Source: Mactra quadrangularis (Eukaryota; Mollusca; Bivalvia; Venerida; Mactridae). From it: a DNA stretch of 64,000 bases. This document shows, piece after piece, positions 10,068 to 22,938 of this stretch. The translations under genes and the position numbers were made by a program. Numbering within the stretch: position 1 is the stretch's first letter; each line of letters starts with the position of its first letter. The stretch is from the NCBI GenBank assembly GCA_025267735.1, contig CM046293.1, positions 6,844,560-6,908,559 on the forward strand, written 5' to 3'. The notes beneath the pieces were generated by a model. It was not told the DNA's origin and ran no database searches. It saw only the letters and a program-made list of their open reading frames with translations.

Positions 10068-12181
10068 GAGAAGTGTAGCTCATGATAGACCTATCTTGTC
10101 ATTTATATCTAGGTAAACTTATGAGTTTGAACATTTTGTATTTCAAAAGCGACTTTCATTCTTGAAGTATTTACAAACTTTAAGGGTAGCAACCTACACT
10201 GCAAACGCTTAAGTTTTAGCAGTTATCTCTCTTAGTTCTCTCGGTGATTTAATCGAGTTGGGGTCAATAATGCGGAACATTGTTCTCTGCTTGTATATTG
10301 GAAAAGACGACACACTCAAAATGTCAAAGTAAGAATTACTTCTTATATTTAATAAATACTTTATTTTTATCAGATTATTTAATTATAACATTAGCATTGT
10401 ATGATTACTGATTCATTATTTACTTTAACTTTTGTTGTCAAGATTCTATAAATGGGAAATAACAAAATGTAATGGGTTTTCGCGACCTACTTGATACGCT
10501 TGGTTTAACGTAATGTATTAATTGTGTCTATTTAATCCTTCTATTCATGTATCGATAAATCTGAATGAATCATGAATGATTTCTCATTGTATGAATGTCA
10601 AATAGTTTTATATTAGTTAACATCTGACACATGTTTTCTGTTTTGTTAATTTTAAAATTCCATCGAATAGATAGTCATGATTGATATTATTAATTAAACC
10701 TTATTATTATTAAGGCTTAGCTAGTTAATACTGTGAATTGCACTGACCTTGATTTAAGAATGGGTTATGCAAAATAATTTAGTTCATACAAGTATAAAGG
10801 GTATGGAAATCCTTTTGTTAGGTTTTGTTACTTTTCATCAACAAAAACTGATGTCCTGGTTTCCTAAACTGTGATGAGCCTCTTTTTTAACTTTTTCTCC
10901 TTTTGTGATGTTAAACATGTAAACTGGTTCAATAACAGTGTAAACATGAGTTTGCTGATGACTGTAAGCTACCAAAACTGAGTCTGTGACGTGCAGAAAT
11001 CAAGTTAAAACAATTTTATGCATTATATGATTATTTTTCAACTTTATTTTCAAAGCACATGGAAAATGTGTTTGGCATTAATTTTGTTCATGTACTTGAT
11101 TTTTTGTATGACTGCAATTCATTGTATTTGATAACAATATCTAATTCCCTGATTTGAACTTGTCTTTTTTCTTTATTTGACAGGGGTATTTACTGGGTTG
11201 TCTAACTTCTACTTTCTTTGAAATCATGCAGTTTTCCACTAATGTAGAGTGTACTTTCTTCTAGTTCTATCAATGAAATAGTGAGAAAGTTTCCTCAACT
11301 GTTCATTCTTATCCCTATTACATATTATAATAAATTTAATCTACCAAAATTATTCCAAGATACTTACCTACAAAAGTATATATTTAGCAGAGATACATAT
11401 ATATAGTGCTAGTTTTATTAAAAATTTTGTTACATGGTTAAGTGCCTGCTTACAACTATGAAGAACATGGGTTCAATCCAATGTCTGTCCATGGCTTTTG
11501 ATTGGTTACATATACATGAAGATAGGCAATAGATAATTTCTTTGATCTTTTTATTTCTGTATCTTTTTCTCACTTCTCTCTAGATCCTGAAAAAAATCCT
11601 GTCCAGTTTGCAAGAATAAATATATTTAAAATTGTGTCAGCTGTTGTACCTTATTTGCTTCATTCCTGTTAATTTCCTGTCATTTTGTTTCAATTGTCAC
11701 ATTCTATGTGTGTTTTAATCATTCAGCTATTTCTTATTTTCTTGAGATGGTCCACCCCTCAAATATATTGTATGGTTGAATTTTACAACATGATGTAATG
11801 TTGAACCAATACTTTTTAAGATTTACTGCTCATACATTTTTTCAGCTTGCAAATGTAAAATTGTTACAGCAGTATCACAAATACGTAGTAACGCAACTGT
11901 GGTTTTCCTTTTTTATGTTTATATGAATAGTTTTTACCAATTCAAAGATCTTAAATTTTCACAATTTTCTGTGTGACTATTCATATTTTAAGCCATAAAA
12001 TTATAAAAAGAAATAATTTATGTAAAATGAATGTAATTAGTAAAAAAGAAAAGTAATGTTGTGTTTCATAAATGCTAGAAAGGTTATTCTTACTAAACCT
12101 TCGGGATATATATTTTATAGCAGAATACAATAAGGCCATGGCTACTAATAAAAATACAGTCATCTTCTTAACCCACTTGTA
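10068..12181. other. Intergenic, AT-rich, possible SINE fragment near 11430-11500
   Basis: No gene seen. At about 11435-11480 a tRNA-like head (TGGTTAAGTGCC, later GGGTTCAATCC) suggests a third type of tRNA-derived SINE; its body was not matched elsewhere. Confidence 0.3.
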
Positions 12182-12438
12182 TAGTGCGTAAATATTGACA
12201 CCGACCTGACCTTTCACATTTACATCTAATAATTATCTACACATATCCCGACGAAAGTCAGTACCAGGCCTATTCTACACTTCGGCAACGATCGTAAAAT
12301 TGTAGAAGTGTGTTTGTGTTAAGTTTTAACTCATAATCCTCATGGTCAATGTGTAATTGAGCATTAATACTACATTCGTATTCAATGTAATGAATATTCT
12401 TGCATAAAGGTCAGGTCGGGGTCATTATTTACGCACAA
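12182..12438. mobile_element. TA-flanked MITE with TIR of about 30 bp
   Basis: The left end includes GTGCGTAAATATTGACACCG, continuing ACCTGACCTT. The right end, inverted, reads GTGCGTAAATAATGACCCCG and continues identically. TA flanks both ends at 12180-12181 and 12439-12440. There is no coding capacity. A Tc1/mariner-like origin is likely but unproven. Confidence 0.75.
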
Positions 12439-12944
12439 TATGTAGCCCAGGAGAAGTGAGAATTATTTGGGCTTGTAAAAATTACTTAATTTGTACAATA
12501 GATGAGCTAATTGAAAATTTTGCTTAGATTATAACATAATTATTTGGTCATGTGTTTAAAATTTAGGTAATACTGCAAGATACATGTATGTACCATTACA
12601 TTCTTAATTTGTGCATCATGCCTTTTGACTTTTTTTTTAACTATTTAAATCTTTTTTGACAATGGACTACAATGAAACAATTATTTTCTCTTGGCCTGAA
12701 ACAAGTTGTGCATAAAACGATAAGTAAGAATTGAGATTTTATCAATTGTAATATACTGCTAAACTTTATATACATTAAAAATGATGAAAACAATTTTAAA
12801 CTATAAATATTCAGGTTTATAAGAGCTTATGAATACATTTTCATGTATGTCGAAACTTTAATTTGCATTAACAATGTGATTTAGAGCCTACTTTATATGC
12901 AATAGTTTTCTCATCCCTAGTTTAGATGCTACTTTCAACCCAGG

Positions 12945-13210
12945 TCTGTAGTGCAGTTGATAGTGTGCTGGGGTTGCGAATCTAGTGTCCCCTCATGGGT
13001 AGTTATACTCTTCCATGAAAATTTGACAATAATGTCAATTTTTCATCCATTAATAAGATATATGGAGAAGTTGCCAACCTTGTGGAAGGTTGGTGAGTCC
13101 TGATTATAGACAAGGGATCAGGAAAGCTAGGTTAGGTGCATTCCTTACCATAAAATAACCTAAATTGTGTTGACGGTTGACACAACGTTAAACCCAGTAT
13201 ATAAAAAAGG
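12945..13210 (+). mobile_element. SINE, family 2 (tRNA-derived), plus-strand copy
   Basis: The head carries GTAGTGCAGTTGATAGTGTG. The body has CTTCCATGAAAATTTGACAA, GGAGAAGTTGCCAACCTTGT and GGTGAGTCCTGATTATAGAC. The tail is GACACAACGTTAAACCC. The same blocks, inverted, are at 46385-46625 and 49085-49320, the last with a clearer GGTTCGAATCCC box. Confidence 0.75.
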
Positions 13211-13533
13211 TGCTACTTGGTACAAATAGCTACAGGTAGTATTGTTAGAGAAAGATTTCATTGAAAGTTTTAAATTTTAAATCCCTTGGCTTAAAGTTTA
13301 GTTTCCGGTCTTGACTAATATCTCAATATTATACAGTCTGTCTTGTATTTAAAGACCTCTCATGGCTTATACCAAACAAAGTCTTCATAGACAATTATTT
13401 ATAGCTTCTTTAAATTCATAGTTATTTCTGTCATGCTTCACTATGAAATGTGATTTTTACGATGAAAATAGAAGGTAAAAGTATAAAATCTTTTATTTGA
13501 TGTAGTGAACATTCATGTAATCTATATAATAGT

Positions 13534-13722
13534 GTTCTGTTCTGTTCAGTTCTGTTTTGTTTTTTTCTGTTTTGCTCTGCTCTGTTCTGTTCTGTTCAGT
13601 TCTGCTCTGCTCTGCTCTGCTCTGTTCTGTTTTGCTCTGCTCTGCTCTGCTCTGCTCTGTTCTGTTTTGTTTTGCTCTGCTCTGTTCTGTTTTGCTCTGC
13701 TCTGTTCTGTTCTGTTCTGTTG
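13534..13722. repeat. Pentanucleotide microsatellite (TCTGT/TCTGC)n
   Basis: About 190 bp of 5-bp units, mostly TTCTG, CTCTG and TTTTG, with little interruption. Its open frames on both strands are artefacts of the 5-bp period. Confidence 0.95.
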
Positions 13723-14226
13723 TGGTTTGAGACAACAAAATTAATGATATTTAAGGATATTTTTTGTGAGAGAACGTCTTTAACAGGACAAAAAAGTACA
13801 TGTATGTATGAAGGAAGCAATTTTCATTCAATTTTGAATTACGCCATTTTCATTTCAACACATTAGCTCTTAAAGTTACATTAGCACCTGTGAGTAGCCA
13901 TTTCAAAAATATGTTTTCTGAGCTCACAAGGTGAAATAAAGATCCATCTTACACAAAAGTTGACAAATAATCTCTATGTATGATCAAGACCTAGTAAAAT
14001 TTAATTGGGGCTGCTAAATAAGTTACTGAATCTATAGGATAACTAAACAAGGCTGTTTTCTTTATTATAATAGGGGCTGTTTACTGGCCCCTTCACTCAT
14101 GAAATTTCTTTGAAAGCATTAACTTAACAGTTAACCACTAACTTAGAGTTTACCTCAGATTCTGTTTCACAATCTATGAGATTGTAATAAAATCACCAAT
14201 TTTCTTTATTAAGTACAGCCCTAGAC
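13723..14226. other. Intergenic, no gene seen
   Basis: Plain AT-rich sequence between the pentanucleotide tract and the hAT-like MITE. Confidence 0.3.
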
Positions 14227-14234
14227 ATTTTAAG

Positions 14235-14638
14235 TAGGGCTGTCACGATACGCCAGAAGCGTATTGCGGTATATTGCGATGCGCTAGAACCGTACCGTGA
14301 TACGAACTGCAATATATTGCTTTGCAAACCAAAAACAAAATACTTCTGTCCTCAACTGTTCAGTATTGAAGTCTGTTATAGGAATTTTTAGGGAAAGGGC
14401 CTGTAACTGGGCATTTTAGAGTAATGTGAACATTCCGAACGCACCCAAATTCTTTAAGCTAATGCTTTAAACGATGAACCATGGAAAATTGACATTTTGC
14501 TATTTTCATTTGGCGAAGGGAAGAATTTTTTAATGAAGATAAAAAAAAATCACTAAATACCAGTACATGAAATTCGTACCGCGGTACGTATTGCCGCAGC
14601 TGCATATTGCAATATACCAGTTTATCGTGACAGCCTTA
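14235..14638. mobile_element. hAT-type MITE, TAGGGCTGTCACGATA termini
   Basis: The left end TAGGGCTGTCACGATA and the inverted right end TAAGGCTGTCACGATA differ at one base. Flanks ATTTTAAG (14227-14234) and ATATTAAG (14639-14646) fit an 8-bp hAT duplication with one change. Subterminal regions carry repeated GTATTGCGGTATATTGC-like strings in both orientations. Termini starting AGGGCTGTCACGAT are known in animal hAT-like elements. Confidence 0.82.
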
Positions 14639-14972
14639 ATATTAAGTAAGGCCCCAGGCCCCTTCTTCAAGTACTGAAAAAAGCCTTGCTTTAAATGCAG
14701 GTTGTACTGTATCATCAAAGTTCAAGTATATGAACTGTCAAGTAGGACGTCTTTCAAAAATTACAATAGAATAATACAATGTCAGCAGTATACTTAAATT
14801 TTAATTGCTTTCTATTTACAATACTAGGACTGCACTGTGTGAGATTTATTTACATTTTTGTATCTAAAGGTCAAACCACAGTATGATTCAACACTATCAA
14901 AATAAAAAAATTGAAGATGAATACTTGTTTTGTTAATGTTCAATGTAGAAGATACCTCTTGCTTTATATATG

Positions 14973-15272
14973 TTTTTTGTAGGGTTTAACCCTGTAGCAA
15001 CTCCTTGTATAAGTTACATCAGGGTGGTCAGTCCACCTACTCACTGTTCCTGAAAAGGCTAAATCTCTTGATTTGGCTGTTAACCAACTACTAGGTGCAT
15101 ACTTCCGTCAGTGACTGACTACTGCCCTACATGATTTAGAATCAGCGGTAGAAGAGAGAATGGCCGTAGAAAATTATTTCATGACCAAGCTCCATGAAAG
15201 TATGTCCCACTTGGGAATCAAACCCTCAATCAGTAGACTTGTGCCCTACTGACTGAGCTAGTCAAGCAGGCT
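14973..15272 (-). mobile_element. tRNA-derived SINE, family 1, minus-strand copy
   Basis: Read on the minus strand it has a tRNA-like head (TAGCTCAGTCAGTAGGGCAC and a GGGTTTGATTCCC-type B box), then the shared body (ATGGAGCTTGGTCATGAAAT; TGTAGGGCAGTAGTCAGTCA) and the end GGGTTAAACCCTAC. Several differences from other copies suggest it is older. Confidence 0.85.
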
Positions 15273-15300
15273 ATTAATAACTGCATATAGTCATTGCCAT

Positions 15301-15405
15301 AATCAACTAGCCCGAAGACCAGGACTGGTGAAAATTTTGTTCAGGCTTGTGAAAATAAGTTTTATCATATACCGGTAGTTAGGCTGGTTGATAATTTTTC
15401 TTGGT
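15301..15405. repeat. AACTAGCCC-type foldback repeat, copy 1
   Basis: ATCAACTAGCCCGAAG at the left and GGCTGGTTGATAATTT at the right are approximate inverses, with tandem GGCTTGTGAAAAT-like strings inside. A second copy lies about 590 bp downstream. Confidence 0.5.
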
Positions 15406-15892
15406 ACTGTGAAACATAGGCTAGTGCTTGAGAAAAATTAAGGACTAATTTTTGGACTTTTTTTACTCTTGTGCTCTGGCTCACACAAATAAATTTTGAA
15501 TAAAAATATTAAATAATTTAGCATTTTCTATTAATTGAATAAAGCTTTTCAATTAACTTGTATTTCTAAATTTCCTTATCACTCCATGTTAATTTGACTA
15601 AGAAATAATTACATTATAATGTTGAGCTTAAAAAAGTTATTAAACTGTCTTTACTCTACTTTATTAAAGGGAGGTTACTCATATTAGGCTATGAAAATGT
15701 GTTCACAGAGTTACTGAACTTGGAATTTGTTACATTTTAGTTACATAGTTTATGGTGCATTAAGGTGGCTTTAAGTGGCCGTCCATTGTCTATAGATGAT
15801 GGTTTGGCCAAATTGTATTGAACAAAAAGTGCTTTTTGATAGTGCTACAAAAGTTTTAGGTAAGCTATTGAAGTCTGGATATGGATATCTTA

Positions 15893-16000
15893 ACCAACTA
15901 GCCCAAAGCCTAGAGCTCGTGAACATTGATTTGGGCTAGTGTAAATTGATTTAGGGCTAGTGAAAAATACTGATTTCACATAGTTTGGCTAGTTGATAAT
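15893..16000. repeat. AACTAGCCC-type foldback repeat, copy 2
   Basis: Begins AACCAACTAGCCCAAAG and ends TTTGGCTAGTTGATAATTTT. Internal GGGCTAGTG strings occur twice. It matches 15301-15405 in order and orientation, and diverged fragments occur near 12445 and 48570. Confidence 0.5.
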
Positions 16001-18543
16001 TTTGCACAGTATTATAAAACATAATAAATTGGGCCATTGCTTGTAGAAATTTAATTCCATGACTTGGATAATGCTTAATAGAGCTTACGCTTAATTAAGG
16101 TACAAAAATATTAGTTTAAATAAAAATTTATCATGCAAAAAGGCTTAAATGTTGATATTTTGTAAGAAAATGAAGAAAAGATAATCTTCTTAATGGACTC
16201 TGACTCATACTAGGGTTTATAAGTCTTTATCTGTATTAGGTATGATCTGCCCAACTTATATTCTATTTCATGCATTAATTTTTTCTAAGTTTTGTTATCA
16301 TTATTAAAGTTAATGAGCCATGAAGGTTGTATGATGAATGTTTTAATAGACACACTTAAGGTTTTTGCATATTGCAGTGATGTCTCTGCCTTTTCTATTA
16401 AAATCTGATCACTTTGATGTCCTTAGGTTTCATTAGTTTTTATATTATCAGTATGTCTTAGTTTTTTTGTTTATTATATCTATACTTGTTGATATTCACC
16501 AATATAGTTTGTGTCTCTGATCATTTTTTTGGACAGTATTTAAAGGAATACACTGACAAAAATGTTCATGACGAAGGCATTCTTATAGAACTTTGTTTGT
16601 TAAAAGCACATAAATGATAAAAACAAAATTTTGCCGCTGTTCTTGGTCACATTTGACTTAATATTAAAAATTGGAACATATAACATACATCAGTTTGATA
16701 TCTAATGTAGGATATTGAAGTAATCACCAAGCTATTTATGTTATGATGAAGTTATTATTTTAAAGCAAAATAGCAGGGTGCTGCACCATTCCCTTTTTTC
16801 TCTTCTTGCCAACTTTGCTTCTCCCTATGCAGAAATAGTAACCTTAAAATGTCAACACTCTGATGCACCATGCTCCTTTTTCTGCTATTTGCTGCTCTTT
16901 TCTGAGTTCTAGATTATTGTTATGTGATGTTAACTTTTTGTTAAATATTTCCATTGAAGACTTTTTTTTATCTTTTTTCAACATTTTGAGACAATGTTTT
17001 AAGGTTCGTCACGTTATGTGTATATTTGTGACTGAACTAATTTCTAATAATATGCACTATCATCCAACTAGTCTACAATTTACAGTTTATTTACTCTTAG
17101 CACAATTATGTGATATATTTAGGTACTCAGTCAGTAAATAGCCTCTTAAACCAAATATATCTATAGCTAACCTTGCCCACATGGGTCTAGTTTAAGAAAA
17201 CAGTCCCTCCCCCCCCCCTAATGTTTAAGTGAATTTTAATGAATATTCGGACATGTAATGCATCACTATGATAATAATATAATTTAAATAAGAAAAAGGA
17301 AAAAAAAAATTGCCTTTAAGATCATTTAAACTACTGAAACGAAAGTTCACACATATTATCACAAATCAAATTGAAATGAAAAGAAGTTATGGATATTACT
17401 AGATACATTGATGCATGTTATATTGATAACATGTATTCAGATATAAAATCCTTTTGAAGTATAAATTACTAGTTTATGCCAGTACTGAAAAAATGTAATT
17501 ATATATGCTTAATATTTCAATAACATCTACAGTTTAAAGTATGACATCTTGTCTTGCTGTCTGTTGCAGTCTTAGTCTTACAACTAAACTTATGGCAGTT
17601 TTACTCAGAGTTAGTATGTTCTATACCAGTGATTATTCCAGAACTCAGAAAGGGCAGGGAGGCAGAAAAAGAATGGCAAAATAGATGATAAATGTTGGGG
17701 CAACCAACTTATACTTGGGCACTTAGTTGAAGTTAGATTAGTTAAAGTTAGATTTAAGGGGCAAGTTGGTGTAAAAAAATTAAATTTAACACTGATTATA
17801 TGAACTTACGAAGCTTACAATGACCTTGACCTTTCATACATTCAAACATTTTTGAGACTTTGTTCTCTCAGTATTTTCTTTCTTACTTTACCACAGTATC
17901 TGTTTTATGGTAATTTATATTCGTAAATGAACTAACTTACAAAAATTAATCAGTTTTTAAAAATCTTAAACAATATTGACAGTAAGTCACTCAGGCATGA
18001 TGACTGTCTGCCCTATAATAGCTTTTAGATAGACAATTATCTAAGATAAATGGTTGAAGGTTACAGTGAAGGTCAGATAGACATCTTTAAATTATTAACA
18101 TAATTAAACTTTTTAAGGAGAAAGGGAAACCCGTGATAGCCCTAAATATTTATCCAGAGGGATTCACACCAATGATTTTACATAAGGTTATAATCTAAAC
18201 AAAAATTGAATCCTGTTTTAAAGATTAAAGAAGAAAGTATGATACTTCCAGGGTCATGGGTTTTGTCCCCTGATTACCCCTTCTGTGTCCCCTGATTACC
18301 CCCATCTCCCTGGACCTTACTTTGGAAGGATTAGACCAAGTGTCTTAGCAGGCTTGCATGAAAATAATAAATTTCAAGCAAATTATAAGATGAAGAACCC
18401 TATGGGTACAAATAATATGTAAATTCATGAAACAACCAGACTTCTTGACTGTAAAAAGATTATATTTTAATCAAACTGAACATCTTCCCCTAAATCAAGT
18501 CTCTTTTAGTTATACTATAAATTATTACAATAATTTCATGTGG
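16001..18543. other. Intergenic, no gene seen
   Basis: AT-rich sequence. The 92-codon frame at 16863-17141 is hydrophobic by base composition only and has no splice or domain support. A run of C near 17208 and a CCCCTGATTACCCC duplication near 18270-18300 are the only local features. Confidence 0.3.
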
Positions 18544-18880
18544 ATTTTATATTATTGTCTTCTTTTATGTAATTTTATAATATTGTCTTACTTTGTGTAA
18601 TTTTATAATATTGTCTTACTTTGTGTAATTTTATAATATTGTCTTACTTTGTGTAATTTTATAATATTGTCTTATTTTGTGTAATTTTATAATATTGTCT
18701 TACTTTGTGTAATTTTATAATATTGTCTTATTTTGTGTAATTTTATAATATTGTCTTACTTTGTGTAATTTTATAATATTGTCTTATTTTGTGTAATTTT
18801 ATAATATTGTCTTACTTTGTGTAATTTTATAATATTGTCTTATTTTGTGCAATTTTATAATATTGTCTTATTTTGTGTGA
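18544..18880. repeat. 28-bp satellite with two-unit higher-order pattern, 12 copies
   Basis: The unit is ATTTTATAATATTGTCTTAC followed by TTTGTGTA. From the fourth to the eleventh unit the 20th base alternates C,T,C,T (GTCTTACT then GTCTTATT), so the block expanded as a 56-bp dimer. Edge units are diverged. Confidence 0.93.
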
Positions 18881-18955
18881 TTGGTTATTGATGTTTCATT
18901 TAAATCTTTAATTGTTTTAACTTTATCAAAGTATCTATTTTATATAATCTTTTGT

Positions 18956-19246
18956 TGACTCAATAGCTGCACGACGTGCTCAGTCAGTTTGTGACAAAAC
19001 AATTGATTGAGGGATCGTAGGTTCTATTTTCGGGGGGGGGGGGGGGAGGGTTCATGGAGCTTGGGCATGAAATAATTTCTCCCACCTTATAATCACTGAT
19101 TCTAAATCATGCAAAAGTATCTGCCTAGTAATTGGTTATCAGCTAAATCTACAGATTCCTGTAGATTCCTTTTCAGGAATTGTAAGTTGACTGACCATTA
19201 TGATATGACCTATACAATGCATTGCTTATAATGACATAAAACTCAT
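18956..19246 (+). mobile_element. tRNA-derived SINE, family 1, with a poly-G interruption
   Basis: The head is degenerate (GTGCTCAGTCAG; GTAGGTTCTATTTTC), followed by a run of about 14 G near 19033. The shared body follows (TTCATGGAGCTTGGGCATGA; GTATCTGCCTAGTAATTGGT) and then ATGACCTATACAATGCATTG. Confidence 0.75.
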
Positions 19247-20345
19247 CAGATATCAATAGTCTTAATACCAGATCAGTGTATTGGAACACTTTCAGACTTC
19301 TCAAATTAAACATTTGCAACTTACAAAATTGTCAAAAATCACATGATTTTACAATAACCATGGTGGTCCTTATAGCATAAACCTTACTGTAAATTTTGAA
19401 TAGAAATATGATCCCTACTTGACCTCTCTATATGTGAAGTCTGTGAAGTTTACAGTCTATATGGACATAATAATCCAGTTGGTTCTTTAAACAAATAATT
19501 TGAGAACCTTTTTTTAAATAAATAGAAGTGCTTGTTTAAGTATAAATTTTCTAACCAAATACAATTGAGTATTGAATAGAGTTTTTGTATGTGGAACACT
19601 TGTACAAGACTAATATGGGTGTTGTATATTTGTAGAGAAAATAAAAACTTGATTTAAAAAATTATTGGTTTGTGTAATATACTACATGTGTATTTGTATT
19701 TAATATGTCTATGATTTTCTAATGTCTTATTTTGTAATGAATATAAGTAGTGCATATAATAGGTCATGCATGTTTTTAACCGGATTCTTCAACAAAAAAA
19801 TTCGGCTTATAGTTTGGCGAAACCTGGGCCGGGTGTGGGCGTTTGGGCGGGCAGGCTTCCGGTGACGTTAACAATTGCAATTAAGATTTTTCTTTACCAT
19901 ATACCGGTAAGTTTTCTCTAGCACTGCCGTAATTTATTATGTTAAAAATTTCATAGTAAAAGGTTAATTATCAACTAGACCAACTTTATGAAATAAGTAA
20001 TTTTCACAGCACCAATCAATTTCCAAATAGCCTTTGATCCAGTGGGTTAAGGTGATGTCTGCTTATATTCATACTAGCATGATGTGTCTGAAAAACCTTT
20101 CATTTTAAAACCAAGATCAATACCAATGTATTCCGATCAGCAGAATAAATCTTGTCAAATCTTGTTTTTTATGAGTTGTGTATATAAGTGACGAATTGTT
20201 ACATTGTTACAATGGGTGATGTCAGATGAGATGACATGTTTTCATACAAAATACAATGAATACAAGCTATACAGCATCTTCTCAATACTTTAGAATTTCT
20301 TATATGATTGGTATTTCTTCTAATATATAGTTGTTTCTACATCAA
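19247..20345. other. Intergenic with a GGGCGGGCAGGC-type dispersed repeat
   Basis: At about 19790-19920 a GC-rich string (GTGGGCGTTTGGGCGGGCAG) is followed by GGTGACGTTAACAATTGCAA and TTTTTCTTTACCATATACCG. The same block recurs at 63470-63560 in the third TMTC-like intron interval, so it is a dispersed repeat. No gene is seen. Confidence 0.5.
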
Positions 20346-20496
20346 CAATCTACGGAATTATTGGGTATCCGGTTGCCCAGGACAACCACTTTTTAGCTCG
20401 GGAACAAACTATTTCTTTGGTGCAACCAACATTCCGCCAATGCTCTTGAAATGATCTGTTCAGACAACCACTTTCATATCTTAATTTCGTAGACTG
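20346..20496. mobile_element. MITE, CAGTCTACGAAATTA family, copy 1
   Basis: The left CAATCTACGGAATTATTGGG and the right end TTAATTTCGTAGACTG are approximate inverses. Inside are GGTTGCCCAGGACAACCACT and ACAACCACTTTCATATC, shared with the copy at 44608-44754. Length is 151 bp. Confidence 0.7.
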
Positions 20497-22938
20497 TAAC
20501 AACAATGTCCTGTACAAATTTTTCATTTTTCTATGCGATGTTGTTACTCTGTTGTGGGTGCATATCATTACTATGGAAACAAAAAAGAACAGAAAATTTA
20601 CTATACGTTTCTTGGCCACCCACATTTTCTGGCAGAATCCTTGCACCTTTTAGTGTATATGTTGATCTTATAATTGTACATCTTCCTAAGAAATGAATAC
20701 AACAAGCATATTACAATACTCAAACTTTTCATCTACCAACTGATATATTGTTGTATTTCGTTTACCAATTCCTAAAACACCAAACAATGCTTTCAGAACA
20801 TTCAATTTATGTACATTAATTTTCTCTGGTTAATAATCACTATTATTATATCTACCATACAATACAATTCAATGCTATCAATGGTAACAATTTTCAAAGA
20901 AACAACATTTCCCAATCTATAACAATTCCTTTCTTTCATTGTTGATGTTAATAATACTCAGTTGTTGATCTGCAAAATTCTCTTTACAATTTAAATAAAT
21001 GAAGTAGGCAATGTTGATTTGAACAGAGAAAATACATTTCTACAAATTCTCAAAACCTCCCTTCATTGTTGTTTCTTATACACTATTGTTAATCTGCATT
21101 AGCCTCATCACAGTAAAATTACCAATAGCATTTGCATGAACTTTTGAGATTCTATGATAAGTTGTTTCTTGAAATGTTGTTTTCCCAGCATACCTTAAAT
21201 AGTGATCACAAACTTCAAATTCAAGCCACTATATGAAGACAAAATCTTTATCATCAATCTAAAAACAAGTTGTACTATAAAAAAGCATATTACAGTCTTG
21301 GGGTTTTAATAACACTCTCAATTGTGCATATTAGTCCTTGAAAAGTGTTTAAAAACTTGACTTTTGTCACTGTGTTTTTGTATGAACCCAATTTTCAATG
21401 ATAAAACCGTATGTTTATGTATTCATTATATTCTTAGTTTACTATTTAATGATGCATATAATTACAAGAAATGTTCGGCAATATTTTGTGCATTAATATC
21501 ACCATCTCCATAACTTTCTTCATTGTTGCTTTGTTCAATCAAATGAATTACATTTCCCAACTTATGAAAAATGTATAACCTTGCTGCTTTAGTGCTTTCT
21601 GTACATGTACTTTGTTGTCATCTCCACAATATAATTCAAATGTATAGAGCAACATAAAGCAGTAGTGAACAACAAAAACAACATACAGCAATCTCTTATA
21701 TTTTCCATCTCTATAAATTATTGTTTGTAATATGTTTGTACTGTCAGCAATGTTCACATCTATCTATTTTCAAGAATGGCATGCTATGCAATGTTGAAAG
21801 CTTGAGTAGATCAAATGCTGAAATATGAGAATATCATGTAGAGATGTATGAATATTTTACATTTATTTCTGATGGTTTTGAATGATTTTAGGTTTTATTT
21901 GACAACTGGTTTGATAGATGTTGTAAGATTTATGTAGAAACTTCTGTGAAAACATGTTCTTAAAGATTGATCTTATAGTGGTGCATGTTTGTGATTTATA
22001 GCTGCTTGCATTGAATAAATTTTGCTAGAAAAAAATCAAAAGTCTGAATTGGGACCTAACCGAGACCAAATTACAAGCTCTAAGCTACTCTCTACATCTT
22101 TGCTGCAAGAGAGTGCCAGAGCCATTTCATTCTTCAGCTACAATCGTTAACTGCCACTTGACCAGGATTCATCCTTGAATTTTCTTGAGCTTAAATGTCT
22201 GTGAGACAAATAAAGACTGGAAGCCTGTAATATCAAATTAGTCATTTAGGTTTTATGCTATTTGTAATGTAAGATCCCAGCTTGGGTCATACATAAGACA
22301 TTTTAAACCCTAAATGAAGATTGCCTCTTCTCAAATAACAATTATGTATTGCCTGTGCAAAATTACCAAAGATAAATTAATACATTGCATCCTTCAAGTT
22401 CAGTTACGACTCATTTGTTAGCAAAGTCAATAAATAAAAATGATAACCAGCCTCCATGGCTGTAATAAAGAAAGCCATTTAGTTTCGTGGAGCCTTGCTC
22501 AGCTTATGAAATAAGAACCCAGTCTCCTTAAGTAACTTAAATTAATGCTGTTGTTTTGAAGTTGTGACAAAATGTATCCTCTTGTGGTTAGAAAAGTCTC
22601 AATCATTTGAAATTCTCATCATTTAGTTAAATAAGCCAGGTTTTAATATCAGACCCCAGGGAGGGCAATGAAATATGTCACCATTCATTTCTTAAAGCCA
22701 GGAACTTAAACAGTCTCAAATTTGATTAAACCTTCGCTGATCAGTCAGGTTTTTATTCTAAATTTCCATAAAAATAGATTATCTAGTAGCTTGTATCAAG
22801 TATACTTAAACTAGCGATGTGGCTTATTGATTTTAAAGATGTAAGAAGTTAAAAACTTCTGTTACATAACTTGAGACCTCAAAGTCTCTCGGTGAATATC
22901 CTTGAGGAACATAAGATACTTTGTAACAGCGATTCTAT
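20497..22938. other. Intergenic, no gene seen
   Basis: AT-rich sequence in which short strings such as TTCCCAAYCTAT and TTCATTGTTG recur loosely at 20900-21550. No frames, splice pairs or RNA genes that I can support. Confidence 0.3.

Noticed and set aside
13493..13866. Several overlapping open frames rich in Glu/Gln/Thr or Cys/Phe/Leu
   Set aside because: All are translations of the (TCTGY)n microsatellite, whose 5-bp period leaves frames open on both strands.
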